From positions 1-64,000 of the forward strand of contig NZ_WJIC01000031.1 in assembly GCF_009649815.1 (NCBI RefSeq): 64,000 nucleotides of DNA, given 5' to 3'. The notes below the pieces were generated by a model. The model saw only the letters and a program-made list of their open reading frames with translations. It made no database searches and was not told the DNA's origin. The DNA is from Nocardia sp. SYP-A9097 (lineage in GTDB: Bacteria > Actinomycetota > Actinomycetes > Mycobacteriales > Mycobacteriaceae). Below are positions 42,373 through 51,913 of this stretch, piece by piece. Position 1 is the stretch's first letter. Each line of letters opens with the position of its first letter. A program made the position numbers and the translations under genes.

Positions 42373-43193
42373 CCGAGCTAGTCGAAGTTCGGACCGTGAA
42401 GTTCAATCGATCGGTGATCGCGGCCGCTGTACCCGCGGTGTTGCTGGTCTTGGTGCAGATCGCTTATCCGTTGGCAGATGGGGTGGGGCGGGATCGGGTG
42501 ACCGTCGCGGTGGTGGTGTTGTCGGCGATGGCGGCGCTGGTGCATGCGGGGGTGACGTGTGGGGTGCGGTGGGCCGCTGGGCTATTGGTGATCATCTCGG
42601 GGATCGGGTTGGTGGCCGAGATTGTGGGGACGGCTACGGGGGTGCCGTTCGGGGCTTATGAGTACGCGAGTGGGCGGCTGGGGGCCGAGGTGGCGGGGGT
42701 GCCGCTGGTCGTGCCGCTGGCTTGGACCGGGGGGATCTATCCGGTGTGGATGGTGGCCGGGCTGTTGAGTTCGCGTGTGGGAGTGCGGGTTTCGCTTACC
42801 GCGCTCGGGGCCGTCGGGTGGGATCTGTTCCTGGATCCGCAGATGGTGGCGGATGGGCAGTGGCATTGGACCGCGGGAGCGCCGGGACTGCCCGGGCTCG
42901 GGCAGATTCCGTACACCAATTATCTGGGGTGGCTGGCGGTGGCGCTGGTGATGGCGGCGCTATTGGAGTTGTGGGATCGGACCGCGGGCGACAGCGGGCA
43001 GGCCCGGGTGGTTCCGGTGGCCGTATTCCTGTGGACCTGGTTGGGATCGGCGCTGGCCCATGCGGTGTTCCTGGGGTTGCCGGTGTCGGCGATCTACGGG
43101 TTCGCGGGGCTCGGGGTGCTGGGGATTCCGCTGGTTCGGGGGCTCATGGCCCGTCGAATCACACTGTGTCCCCTGGGCCATGGCACGATGTGA
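42369..43193 (+). CDS. cruF: Carotenoid hydratase CruF-like membrane protein
   Basis: A 274-residue membrane protein of about seven helices, PF04240-type. The diagnostic run GTATGVPFGAYEYASGRLG and GVPLVVPLAW is present (about residues 83-120), with DLFLDPQMVADGQW (about 157) and IPYTNYLGW. CruF enzymes hydrate the 1' end of acyclic or gamma-carotenoids before glycosylation. The ATG overlaps the previous stop (ATGA) and lppM starts three bases after its stop, so this is one operon. The start could be a GTG 12 codons later (VKFNRS). Confidence 0.85.
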   Translation: MTELVEVRTVKFNRSVIAAAVPAVLLVLVQIAYPLADGVGRDRVTVAVVVLSAMAALVHAGVTCGVRWAAGLLVIISGIGLVAEIVGTATGVPFGAYEYASGRLGAEVAGVPLVVPLAWTGGIYPVWMVAGLLSSRVGVRVSLTALGAVGWDLFLDPQMVADGQWHWTAGAPGLPGLGQIPYTNYLGWLAVALVMAALLELWDRTAGDSGQARVVPVAVFLWTWLGSALAHAVFLGLPVSAIYGFAGLGVLGIPLVRGLMARRITLCPLGHGTM

Positions 43194-43196
43194 GCC

Positions 43197-43970
43197 GTGC
43201 CGAGTCCGATCACCTCCACAGCCGACGACCTGCTCGACTCCACGACGCCGGAGCCGAATACCCGGCGACCGCGCCGGTGGATGCGGATAGCGGCCGTCAT
43301 GCTGTTCGCGGCGCTGGCCGTCATGCTCACCGGATGCCTGCGTGTACAGGTGTCGATGGGCGTGTCCTCCAATGACCGGGTGTCGGGGCGCATTGTCGCC
43401 GCGGCGGTCCCGCAGAACGACAAGGACAAAGGGCCACAACTGAAAACGCCCGACGCACTCTCCGGCAAGGTGCGCGTCGACTCGTACTCCCAGGACGGGT
43501 ACGTCGGCAGCCAGGTGTACTTCGACGATCTCACCTTCGGCGAGGTACAGCAGCTCGGATCACTCTCCGATCAGACGCAGGGCATGTTCACGCTGCAGTT
43601 CAATCGGGTCGGCGATCTGGTCACCCTCACCGGGCGGGTGGATTTGAAGAGCCTGCCGCCGCACGGCTCCGATGTGCAGTTCACCGTCGCGTTCCCGGCG
43701 CGCGTGGCCACCACCAACGGCACCCGCGAGGGTGATTCGGTGGTGACCTGGAAACTGCCCGCGGGCGATGTGAGCACGCTGCGCGCCGAAGTCGGCTACT
43801 CCGACCCGAATACGCGATCCTTTGCCGGCTGGGCGGGCATTGTCGGCGGCATCACCCTGGCCGTGGCGGCCGTGGTCGCGGTGCTGGCGTACATGACCCG
43901 GAACCCCGATCCGCCGAAGTACGTGCGCGCGGCGCGCTGGATCAAGGGCAATCGCGAAACGCGGGTGTGA
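43197..43970 (+). CDS. lppM: LppM-type lipoprotein/membrane protein
   Basis: A 257-residue exported protein. A basic N-terminus precedes a signal segment ending in the lipobox AVMLTGC (Cys about residue 46). The extracytoplasmic domain (about 47-215) contains DDLTFGEVQQLG, and a C-terminal membrane helix (about 222-240) is followed by a short basic tail. This matches mycobacterial LppM (Rv2171), linked there to phosphatidylinositol mannoside or lipoglycan handling and phagosome effects. It sits inside a carotenoid operon here, which is unusual. Its stop overlaps the next gene (GTGA). Confidence 0.88.
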   Translation: MPSPITSTADDLLDSTTPEPNTRRPRRWMRIAAVMLFAALAVMLTGCLRVQVSMGVSSNDRVSGRIVAAAVPQNDKDKGPQLKTPDALSGKVRVDSYSQDGYVGSQVYFDDLTFGEVQQLGSLSDQTQGMFTLQFNRVGDLVTLTGRVDLKSLPPHGSDVQFTVAFPARVATTNGTREGDSVVTWKLPAGDVSTLRAEVGYSDPNTRSFAGWAGIVGGITLAVAAVVAVLAYMTRNPDPPKYVRAARWIKGNRETRV

Positions 43971-45130
43971 TCCGCACCGGAGAACTCGCGGTACGAGCGG
44001 GGACGGTGATCGCGGGAATAGGCGCGGCCACCGCCCTGGTGAATCGAATCACCCTGCGGCAGTTACGGGATGGAGCCGCCGAGGTGACCGAGCCGGTCAC
44101 CGTGTGCGTTCCCGCCCGGAACGAAGCCGATCGACTGCCGGGGCTCATCGCGGATCTGCGTGCGCAGCAAGGGGTTCCACAACTGCGGGTGCTCATTCTG
44201 GACGACGACTCCGGGGATGACACTTATCGCGCGGCCATCGACGCGATCGACGGCGACGGCCGATTTACCGTGCTGCGCAACGATATTGCCCCTCCACCCG
44301 GCTGGACCGGGAAGAACGCCGCCTGCGCGAAGCTCGCGGATTTCGCGGATGCGGACGCCGGGGTTCTCGTCTTCCTGGATGCCGATGTGCGGTTGACCGC
44401 CGGTGCGCTGGCCGCCGCGATCGGCGAATTACGGCGCGCAAGAGCAAGTTTGGTGTGCCCATGGCCGTCCCAAGGGGCCGAATCCGTCGCCGAGTGGATA
44501 GTGCAGCCACTGCTGTGCTGGTCCTGGGCCTCCACACTGCCTGTGGCCCTGGGAAATTCGACCCTGCGACCGTCGATGGCCGTGGCTTGCGGACAGTTCC
44601 TGGTGTTCGACGCCGCCGACTATCGAGCGATCGGTGGGCATGCCACTGTCGCAGACCGGATCACCGAGGACCTCGCCATTGCGCGCGAGCTGCGCCGGTC
44701 CGGGCGGCGGACCACACTCGTCGCGGGCGGGCGGATCGCCTCCACCCGGATGTACCGGGGCGCAAAGGAACTCGACGAGGGGTACCAGAAGTGGCTGTGG
44801 ACGGCCTACGGCGGGATCGCCGGTAGCGCCGCTGTCGGTAGCGCCGCCGCACTCGCCTACTGGCTCCCGCCCCTGGCCGCACTCGCGGGCCGGGGACGGA
44901 TTCGCTGGACAGGGCTGCTGGGCTACGCAGCCGCAGTCGCAGGTCGGCTACTGGCGCGGTCGACCGAGAAGAGGGCATGCGCGGGTAGGCTCGCGGGCTC
45001 GGATGTCCTTGCGGCGCTGGTTCATCCGGTTTCGGTGGCCTGCTATTTGGGGCTTTCGGCCCGATCCCACCTTGCCCACTGCAGGGGTGGGCTGAGGTGG
45101 AAAGGGCGGCCGCTCAACGGTAGTCGTTGA
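43967..45130 (+). CDS. Family 2 glycosyltransferase, probably carotenoid (CruG-like)
   Basis: A 387-residue membrane-associated GT-A transferase. An N-terminal hydrophobic segment is followed by VTVCVPARNEADRLPGLIADL (about 43-63), VLILDDDSGDDT, the DxD motif VFLDADVRL (about residue 139), and EDLAIARELRRSG. C-terminal hydrophobic helices follow (about 285-320). The CruG-type carotenoid glycosyltransferase is the closest match by architecture and by its place one gene after cruF. It would attach sugar to the CruF-made hydroxyl. GTG 43967 overlaps lppM by four bases. Confidence 0.78.
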   Translation: MIRTGELAVRAGTVIAGIGAATALVNRITLRQLRDGAAEVTEPVTVCVPARNEADRLPGLIADLRAQQGVPQLRVLILDDDSGDDTYRAAIDAIDGDGRFTVLRNDIAPPPGWTGKNAACAKLADFADADAGVLVFLDADVRLTAGALAAAIGELRRARASLVCPWPSQGAESVAEWIVQPLLCWSWASTLPVALGNSTLRPSMAVACGQFLVFDAADYRAIGGHATVADRITEDLAIARELRRSGRRTTLVAGGRIASTRMYRGAKELDEGYQKWLWTAYGGIAGSAAVGSAAALAYWLPPLAALAGRGRIRWTGLLGYAAAVAGRLLARSTEKRACAGRLAGSDVLAALVHPVSVACYLGLSARSHLAHCRGGLRWKGRPLNGSR

Positions 45131-45136
45131 CTCCGG

Positions 45137-46087
45137 TTAGGGGACCGGGGTGACGCCGACGGTGGGGAGGAAGAAGCAGGGGTGGCCGGCGTTGTCGACC
45201 ACGCCGAACATGGCGGCGAGCACTGTGCCCGAGCCGGTGTCGACGGGGACGGCGCGAACTCCGCCTACCGGGAGTGCGCTCAGGAAGAAATTGTGGACGG
45301 CCTGTTCTACGAGAGGGCGCAGTTCGGTGGGAACCTGGGGCGGGATCATGCCGTTCAGGACCTGGGTGAGGGAGCCCATGGGGGCGAAACCGCTCTTGCC
45401 GGTGGTGAGGTTCAGCCAGACGACCTGCATGCCGGAGGTGTCGGCGCCGTCGGGGCTGATGCCGTAGGGCACGAAGGCGAACATGGCCTGGCCCGCCTTG
45501 ACGGCCGAAAGGTCGAGGCCCGGAACGGGTACCGCGTACTTCGGCCATGGTCCGGGTACGGTGCCCGCGATGGCGGGAGCCAAACCGAGCGTCGTGCCAC
45601 CGAGACAGAAGGGTGCGGCGGTCGGATAGAGGAACGGCTGCACGCCCAATTGCTGTAGCCCGTCCAGGGTTTCGCCGTAGGCGGCGAACCAGTCGGAGGG
45701 TGCTGCGGTCTGTGTGGCGCGAGCGATAGCGCTCACCGCGGCTGCGGTGTCCGTGGGGCTGAGGCCACCCGCCATGGCGGCCGCCGCGCCTCGCGCCAGC
45801 GCTACGCTGACGCTCTCCCCCGCACCGCCGGTCGAATTCGTCGTGGCCGCGCCGAGTCCGTTCGCCGCTGACGCGTCGGGACGACCGGGTGCGGCCGCGC
45901 CGAGTCCATTCGCAGCCGTGCCGGGATCGGTCAGTGGGGCTGCGCCGTTCCCGTTCACACCATTCGAAGGTGCTGCGGGTTGCGCCGGAGCCGAGGGTGG
46001 CTCGGCGGTTGCCGGATTGGCGGTGGCGAGTAGGGCGCAGGCTGTGACGGCGCCCGCGAAGCGGACGAGGTTCTGCAACACGGGCAT
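45137..46087 (-). CDS. Secreted Ala/Gly-rich protein
   Basis: A 316-residue exported protein with a signal peptide (about residues 1-28, ending NPATAEP) and a linker with the repeated phrase ANGLGAA (twice, about 60 and 75). The folded part (about 125-316) has two cysteines (FCLGG and HPCFF) that could pair. I recognise no family; similar secreted proteins are common in Nocardia. It is convergent with the glycosyltransferase, six bases apart, and has no visible operon partner. Confidence 0.75.
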   Translation of the reverse strand: MPVLQNLVRFAGAVTACALLATANPATAEPPSAPAQPAAPSNGVNGNGAAPLTDPGTAANGLGAAAPGRPDASAANGLGAATTNSTGGAGESVSVALARGAAAAMAGGLSPTDTAAAVSAIARATQTAAPSDWFAAYGETLDGLQQLGVQPFLYPTAAPFCLGGTTLGLAPAIAGTVPGPWPKYAVPVPGLDLSAVKAGQAMFAFVPYGISPDGADTSGMQVVWLNLTTGKSGFAPMGSLTQVLNGMIPPQVPTELRPLVEQAVHNFFLSALPVGGVRAVPVDTGSGTVLAAMFGVVDNAGHPCFFLPTVGVTPVP

Positions 46088-46175
46088 TGTGGCTCCTCAA
46101 CATCGCGGTCGAGGTCGCACGATACTCGGCTGACCAGCACATTTCTGACATTTCCCCCGGCATGCCGGGTGCGAA

Positions 46176-47174
46176 TCAGGCGGAGATGGAGTTGGCCGAG
46201 ACGGTGTAGCCGAGGTTCGCCAGGACTTCGCCGGTGGCCTTGGCGAAGTTCAGGGTGATGAAGTGCAGGCAGGGTGCGCCCTCGTCGATGAGGGTCTGCG
46301 CCATTTCGGTGGCGATCTCGATTCCGGCGGCGCGTACGGCGGCGCGGTTCTCCTCCGGACCGTCGCCCGCCGCCTTGCGGAGGCGTTCGAGGACCTTGAC
46401 GGGAAGTTCGCGGCCGGAGAGTTCGACGGCACGCTCGACCGTGCGCAGCGAGGTGATCGGCATCAGCTCGGGGATGATCGGCTTATCGCCCTCGGCCGGG
46501 TCCAATGCGGCGACCCGGTCGCGCAGGCGCAGGTAGTGCTCCGGATCGAAGAACATCTGGGTGATCGAATACTCCGCGCCCGCACGGAGTTTCGCGATCA
46601 GATGGCCGGTGTCCTGATCCAGGTCGCTGGAGCGCGGATGACCCTGCGGGAACGAGGCGACGCCGACATGGAAGTCGCCGAGATCGCGCACCATGCGCAC
46701 CAATTCCTCGGCGTATTCGACGCCCTCGGGATGCTTGACCCAGTCCCCCAGCGGATCGCCCGGCGGATCGCCGCGCAGCACCAGCAGATTCCGGATACCC
46801 GAATCCGCGTACGCGCCGACGATCGAACGCAGTTCGGCGACACTGTGATCCACCGCGGTCAGATGCGCGACCGTCAGCAGTGTGGTCTCGCGCGCCAGCT
46901 GCCCCGTGACCCGAATCGTGCGATCGCGGGTGGAACCGCCCGCACCGTAGGTCATGGATACGAATGCCGGATGCAGGCGCTCGAACTCGCGCGCCGCCCG
47001 CCACAGCCGTGCCTCACCGGCCGCGTCACGCGGCGGATTGAACTCGACGGAGAACGGCACCGACCCGTCCGGGCGCGGCCCGAGCTGTTGGATCACCGAG
47101 CGAGTTCCGGACCCTTGCGGTGTGCGGAAAACTCGGCCAGGGGTCGAATATCCCTGTACATTGTCGAAACTCAC
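46176..47174 (-). CDS. metF: Methylenetetrahydrofolate reductase
   Basis: A 332-residue FAD enzyme of the MTHFR TIM-barrel family. FSVEFNPPRD (about residue 41), SMTYGAGGSTRDRT (about 73), LLVLRGDPPGD (about 130) and the FDPEHYLRLRDR segment are family signatures. It reduces 5,10-methylene-THF for methionine synthesis. It corresponds in position to Rv2172c, which is an atypical short MTHFR form. It is divergent from the prenyl synthase with a 270-bp gap. Confidence 0.92.
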   Translation of the reverse strand: MSFDNVQGYSTPGRVFRTPQGSGTRSVIQQLGPRPDGSVPFSVEFNPPRDAAGEARLWRAAREFERLHPAFVSMTYGAGGSTRDRTIRVTGQLARETTLLTVAHLTAVDHSVAELRSIVGAYADSGIRNLLVLRGDPPGDPLGDWVKHPEGVEYAEELVRMVRDLGDFHVGVASFPQGHPRSSDLDQDTGHLIAKLRAGAEYSITQMFFDPEHYLRLRDRVAALDPAEGDKPIIPELMPITSLRTVERAVELSGRELPVKVLERLRKAAGDGPEENRAAVRAAGIEIATEMAQTLIDEGAPCLHFITLNFAKATGEVLANLGYTVSANSISA

Positions 47175-47444
47175 CGACCCAGTTTAAGGGCAACAACCAG
47201 CCTCTCTCCCCTGACCCGACCCCACAGCCTGCGCAGACACCCTATTTCCCGCGTTGAAGCGGACAATACGGCCAGCGCAGGGCGGTCGTGTCCCGCCATG
47301 TGAGATCACCGGAACAGCACGACCGGTTGCTCTGCTGAGCGGGCCGGGACAGTAGAGTCGTCGGCGAACCCCGCGCGCGCGACCTTTGCGGTTCGCGGCG
47401 TCGGCTGTTCGGCGACCATCACCTGCGTTTCATATCGGGAGTGG

Positions 47445-48623
47445 TTGCCGGATGTCCGGGCGGGACCCGTGCAGGCGCCGCACCCAGGTACGGCCACACC
47501 ACAGGAGGATCCTCTGTCCGCCGGACCCGGAACCCCGACACGTCAGCCGGTCGGCGCGGGATCACTCGTCGCCGCCGTGCAGGAGCGACTCGCGAAATTC
47601 TTCGTGACCAGGCAGGAGATTCTGGCACCGCTGGGGCCGGTGGTGGCCGACGCGTCGCGCGCGCTCGAAGAGTTCGTCCTGCGCGGCGGGAAGCGCACCC
47701 GGCCCGCCTTCGCCTGGACCGGATGGCTGGGAGCCGGGCGCAGCGCCACCGATCCACAGGCCGATGCGGTGCTGACCGCCTGTGCCGCACTGGAATTGGT
47801 GCAGGCGGCCGCGCTCATTCACGACGACATCATCGACTCCTCGCGCACGCGGCGCGGATTCCCCACCGTGCACATGGATTACGAGACGCGCCATCGCGAC
47901 GGTCGGTGGGCGGGCGATCCGGCACATTACGGTGCCAGCATCGCGATCCTCATCGGCGATCTGGCGCTGGCCTGGGCCGATGACATGACGCGCGGCGCCG
48001 GGCTGGACGCCGGCCAGGAGCGCCGGTTCGCGCCGGTGTGGTCGGCCATGCGGACCGAGGTATTGAGCGGGCAGATTCTCGATATCCACGGTGAGGCGGG
48101 CGGGGATGAATCCGTCGAGGCCGCGCTGCTGATCAACCGGTTCAAGACCGCCGCGTACACCATCGAGCGGCCGTTGCATCTGGGTGCGGCGCTGGCCGAC
48201 GCGGATGACGAATTGATCGCCGCCTACCGGGAATTCGGCACCGATATCGGTATCGCCTTCCAGCTGCGGGACGACCTGCTCGGGGTATTCGGTGATCCGG
48301 CGGTGACCGGTAAGCCCTCCGGTGACGACCTGCGCGAGGGTAAGCGCACGGTGCTCATCGCCGAGGCGCTCAGCCGCGCCGACGCCACCGCACCCACCGC
48401 GGCGGCCCTGCTGCGCGGCAGTCTCGGTACCGATGTCACCCCCGAACAGGTTGCCGAATTGCGCGGCATACTCACCGATCTCGGTGCGGTGGACGCGGTC
48501 GAGGCCCGCATCACCGACCTCACAGACCGCGCGCTGACCGCGCTGGACGCGAGCACCGCCACCACCGATGCCAAGCAGCAGTTGCGAGCAATGGCCATGG
48601 CCGCCACCGCACGGGCCTACTGA
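47445..48623 (+). CDS. idsA: Polyprenyl (geranylgeranyl) diphosphate synthase
   Basis: A 392-residue trans-prenyltransferase. First Asp-rich motif ALIHDDIIDSSRTRRG (about residue 126), GGKRTRP upstream (about 81), and second motif FQLRDDLLGVFGDP (about 272). It makes GGPP-length chains from IPP; its place before crtI argues it feeds phytoene synthesis. It is syntenic with Rv2173 (idsA2). The start is uncertain: TTG 47445 opens the frame, but a good GGAGGA lies at 47502-47507 before only a CTG codon, so the true start may be later. crtI starts three bases after its stop. Confidence 0.9.
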   Translation: MPDVRAGPVQAPHPGTATPQEDPLSAGPGTPTRQPVGAGSLVAAVQERLAKFFVTRQEILAPLGPVVADASRALEEFVLRGGKRTRPAFAWTGWLGAGRSATDPQADAVLTACAALELVQAAALIHDDIIDSSRTRRGFPTVHMDYETRHRDGRWAGDPAHYGASIAILIGDLALAWADDMTRGAGLDAGQERRFAPVWSAMRTEVLSGQILDIHGEAGGDESVEAALLINRFKTAAYTIERPLHLGAALADADDELIAAYREFGTDIGIAFQLRDDLLGVFGDPAVTGKPSGDDLREGKRTVLIAEALSRADATAPTAAALLRGSLGTDVTPEQVAELRGILTDLGAVDAVEARITDLTDRALTALDASTATTDAKQQLRAMAMAATARAY

Positions 48624-48626
48624 GCG

Positions 48627-50240
48627 ATGAAAACCGTTGCGGGACCGACCGATCGGGTCGTGGTGGTGGGCGCCGGCCTGTCGGGGCTGGCGGCCGCGCT
48701 GCATCTGGTGGGTGCGGGACGACAGGTGACCGTACTGGAGCGGGCCGATCATCCCGGCGGGCGGGTCGGGTTGTATCGCGGGACCGATTACGAGATCGAT
48801 TCCGGGGCAACGATTCTCACCGTGCCAGGTTTGATCGACGACGCACTTGCCGCCGTCGGGCACACCCGGGAGTCGGTGGGACTGCGCATCATCGATCTGG
48901 CCCCGGCCTATCGGGCGAGATTCGCCGACGGCACCAGCGTCGGGGTGTACTCCGATCCCGAGGAGATGACCGCCGAGGTCACCCGGGTGCGCAATGCCGC
49001 TGCGGGGCAACGGTATCGGCGACTGCGCGGCTGGTTGGAGGCCGTGTACGAATCCGAGTTCGGGCACTTCATGGACAGCAATTTCGACTCACCCCTGGAC
49101 ATGGTCCGGTATCCGGAGAAGCGGACCGCGCTGCTGAAACTGGTGCGGCTGGGCGCTTTCGGGCGACTCGGGCCCCGGGTACGCAAGATCATGGGTGATG
49201 AACAGCTGGCGCGGCTCTTCAGCTTCCAGGCATTGTTCGCGGGGACGGCCCCCAATCAGGCGCTCGCGGTGTACGGCGCGATTCCGTATATGGATACCTG
49301 CCTCGGGGTTTCGTACCCCGAAGGCGGCATGCGTGCCATCGCCGATGCGCTGGCGCGCGCCTTCACCGCCGCGGGCGGAACGCTCGAACTGAATACCGAG
49401 GCCACCGGAATCGACTACACGGGCCGCCGCGCCACCGCCGTCGAAACCGCGGACGGTCGCACGCTGCCCTGTGATGCCGTGGTCCTCACCGCCGATATCG
49501 GCTCACTGCGGACCTTCGGCCTGCGTCACCGTCGCGGCCTGCGCGCCGCCCCCTCCGCGGTCGTCGCGCACGGCACCATCCCCGCGCACATCGCCGCCGC
49601 CTGGCCGATTCAAGCGCATCACACCATCGACTTCGGCCGCGAGTGGGATCGCACCTTCATCGAGATCGCGGCGCGAAAAGGCCACGGCCGGCTCATGAGC
49701 GATCCGTCGCTGCTGCTGACCCGGCCCGCGCTCACCGATCCGACGCTGTATATCGATCGGGCCGAACAGCGCATCAACGCGGCGGGCCATCTCACCGACA
49801 CCACGCGTTACGAGCCGCTGTCGCTGCTGGCCCCCTGCCCGAACCTCGATGCCGCGCCCCTGAGTTGGGACCAACTGGCCCCCTACTACCTGCGTGAACT
49901 GCTGCAAACCTTGGAAGCTCGCGGCTACCAAGGCATTTCCGAGCACTTCCGCGTCGATATCGTCGACACCCCGCAGACCTGGAAGAACAAGGGCATGCTG
50001 GCGGGCACCCCGTTCTCGGCCGCACACCTGTTCCGGCAGACCGGTCCCTTCCGCACCCGGAACCTGGTACCCGGCCGCGACAATGTCGTTCTCGCCGGCA
50101 CCGGTACCGTCCCCGGAGTCGGTGTTCCGACCGTGCTGCTGTCCGGAAAACTGGCCGCGACCCGCATCGTTGGTGATCTACGACATGCCCGGCCCGCATC
50201 CTCCCCTGCCGGGGCGGTGGCAACGGCGTACAACCACTAG
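48627..50240 (+). CDS. crtI: Phytoene desaturase
   Basis: A 537-residue FAD flavoprotein. The N-terminal VVVVGAGLSGLAAALHLVGAG (dinucleotide loop) and HPGGRVGLYRG follow the CrtI pattern; SYPEGGMRAIADALA is mid-protein and NVVLAGTGTVPGVGVPTVLLSG at the C-terminus replaces the usual HPGxGxP motif with VPGVGVP. It converts phytoene toward lycopene or neurosporene. It sits three bases after idsA and 65 bp before mptA. Confidence 0.93.
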   Translation: MKTVAGPTDRVVVVGAGLSGLAAALHLVGAGRQVTVLERADHPGGRVGLYRGTDYEIDSGATILTVPGLIDDALAAVGHTRESVGLRIIDLAPAYRARFADGTSVGVYSDPEEMTAEVTRVRNAAAGQRYRRLRGWLEAVYESEFGHFMDSNFDSPLDMVRYPEKRTALLKLVRLGAFGRLGPRVRKIMGDEQLARLFSFQALFAGTAPNQALAVYGAIPYMDTCLGVSYPEGGMRAIADALARAFTAAGGTLELNTEATGIDYTGRRATAVETADGRTLPCDAVVLTADIGSLRTFGLRHRRGLRAAPSAVVAHGTIPAHIAAAWPIQAHHTIDFGREWDRTFIEIAARKGHGRLMSDPSLLLTRPALTDPTLYIDRAEQRINAAGHLTDTTRYEPLSLLAPCPNLDAAPLSWDQLAPYYLRELLQTLEARGYQGISEHFRVDIVDTPQTWKNKGMLAGTPFSAAHLFRQTGPFRTRNLVPGRDNVVLAGTGTVPGVGVPTVLLSGKLAATRIVGDLRHARPASSPAGAVATAYNH

Positions 50241-50305
50241 ACTGACCGGCGTCCTGCACCAAACGCGGCCGGAGCCGCCGACCTTTCCGGGGGGAACGCC
50301 CACCA

Positions 50306-51913
50306 ATGCCGACCCCCGATATGGACGTCACCACCACGACTCTCGATCCGAAGCCCCGCGTTACCGAAGCCGCCGAGCCGTACCGCTGGGTGCGGAACTG
50401 GGCCGACTTCGCGCGCAGCCCCGAGGGTAAGGCCGCACTGCTCGGCTTCTTCGGCGCGCTCATGATCACCTTCGGCGGTTTCGGAGCGGGCAGTGTGCGC
50501 CGCAATGATCCGCTGCTGGAATCCGCGCACCTGTCATGGCTGCGCTTCGGACACGGATACGCGCTGTCCACGGTGTTCGTCTGGATCGGTGTGCTCGCCA
50601 TGATCACCGCGTGGGTGCGACTGGGCCGGGCCACGCTCGGCACCGTCCCCAATGCCACGGTGACGCTGACCGAACTGCGCGCCATTGTCGGAATCTGGAT
50701 CTTCCCGCTGCTGTTCGCGGTGCCCATGTTCTCCCGCGACGCCTACTCGTATCTGGCGCAGGGCGCGCTGCTGCGCGACGGATTCAACCCGTATCAGGTC
50801 GGGCCGGTGGTGAATCCCGGTGTGCTGCTGGACAATGTGAGCCCCGTCTGGACCACCACCACCGCACCGTACGGGCCGATCTTCCTGCTGCTGGCGCGCG
50901 GCATCACCTCCATCACCGGTGACAATGTGGTGGCGGGGACGATCGCGCTGCGCCTGGTCATGCTGCCCGGTCTCGCGCTGATGATGTGGGCGGTACCGCA
51001 TCTCACCAAACACCTCGGCGGTAAGCCGACCACCGCATTGTGGCTGGCGGTGCTCAATCCGCTGGTGCTGATTCATCTCATCGGCGGCGTGCACAACGAG
51101 ATGCTCATGGTCGGGTTGATGGCGGCGGGTATCGCGCTGGTGCTCGAACATCATCATGTGGCCGGAATCGTGGTCGTCGCCATCGGTGTCGGAGTGAAGG
51201 CGACCGCGGGTATCGCACTGCCATTCCTGGTGTGGATCTGGATGATTCACGAACGTGAGCGGCGCGCCGCCCAGGGTGAGGGCGAATTGCCGCATCCCGC
51301 TTTGATGTTCGCCAAGATCGCCGGGCTCGGCGTCGCGGTATTCGGGGTGGTGTTCGCGGCCGCTTCCGCGCTCGCCGATGTGGGTATCGGCTGGCTGACC
51401 GCGCTGTCGGGTTCGAAGAAGATCATCAACTGGCTGTCGCTGCCGACGATTCTGGCGCACATGATCACCTGGGTGACCCCGCTGCGGATGGAATCGGTGC
51501 TGTCGGTGACCCGCACACTCTGTGCGGTCGCGCTGGTCGCGATTCTGGTGTGGGCGTGGTGGCGGTTCCGCCATACCGAGCAGGAAGCCGTCTTCGGTAT
51601 CACCGTGGCCTTCGTGGCGATCGTGATCCTCTCGCCCGCCGCGCTGCCCTGGTACTACTCGTGGCCGCTGGCGCTGGCCGCCGGATTCGCCCTGTCCACC
51701 ACCACATTGCAGGTGCTGGTCGGCTTGTGTACCTGGCTCATGCTGGTATTCCAGCCGGACGGGTCGATCGGGCTGTACAGCTTCTGGCATGTCGCGCTGG
51801 CGACCTTCGCGGCCGTGGTCGCGGCGGTCTCACTGCGCACCATCGACCCGCTCAAGCTCAGCGCGCACGCGCATCATCCGGCGACGTTGAATCCGCCGCC
51901 CACCCCGGCATGA
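50306..51913 (+). CDS. mptA: Alpha-(1->6)-mannosyltransferase MptA-like
   Basis: A 535-residue GT-C membrane protein with about twelve helices. The catalytic loop between early helices contains FSRDAYSYLAQGALLRDGFN (about residues 144-163), the acidic motif typical of polyprenyl-phosphate-mannose users, and a membrane-anchored C-terminus. Such enzymes build the lipomannan alpha-1,6-mannan core outside the membrane. Position matches Rv2174 (MptA); an MptB-type call cannot be fully excluded by sequence alone. Here it lies between crtI and crtB and overlaps crtB by four bases. Confidence 0.88.
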   Translation: MPTPDMDVTTTTLDPKPRVTEAAEPYRWVRNWADFARSPEGKAALLGFFGALMITFGGFGAGSVRRNDPLLESAHLSWLRFGHGYALSTVFVWIGVLAMITAWVRLGRATLGTVPNATVTLTELRAIVGIWIFPLLFAVPMFSRDAYSYLAQGALLRDGFNPYQVGPVVNPGVLLDNVSPVWTTTTAPYGPIFLLLARGITSITGDNVVAGTIALRLVMLPGLALMMWAVPHLTKHLGGKPTTALWLAVLNPLVLIHLIGGVHNEMLMVGLMAAGIALVLEHHHVAGIVVVAIGVGVKATAGIALPFLVWIWMIHERERRAAQGEGELPHPALMFAKIAGLGVAVFGVVFAAASALADVGIGWLTALSGSKKIINWLSLPTILAHMITWVTPLRMESVLSVTRTLCAVALVAILVWAWWRFRHTEQEAVFGITVAFVAIVILSPAALPWYYSWPLALAAGFALSTTTLQVLVGLCTWLMLVFQPDGSIGLYSFWHVALATFAAVVAAVSLRTIDPLKLSAHAHHPATLNPPPTPA

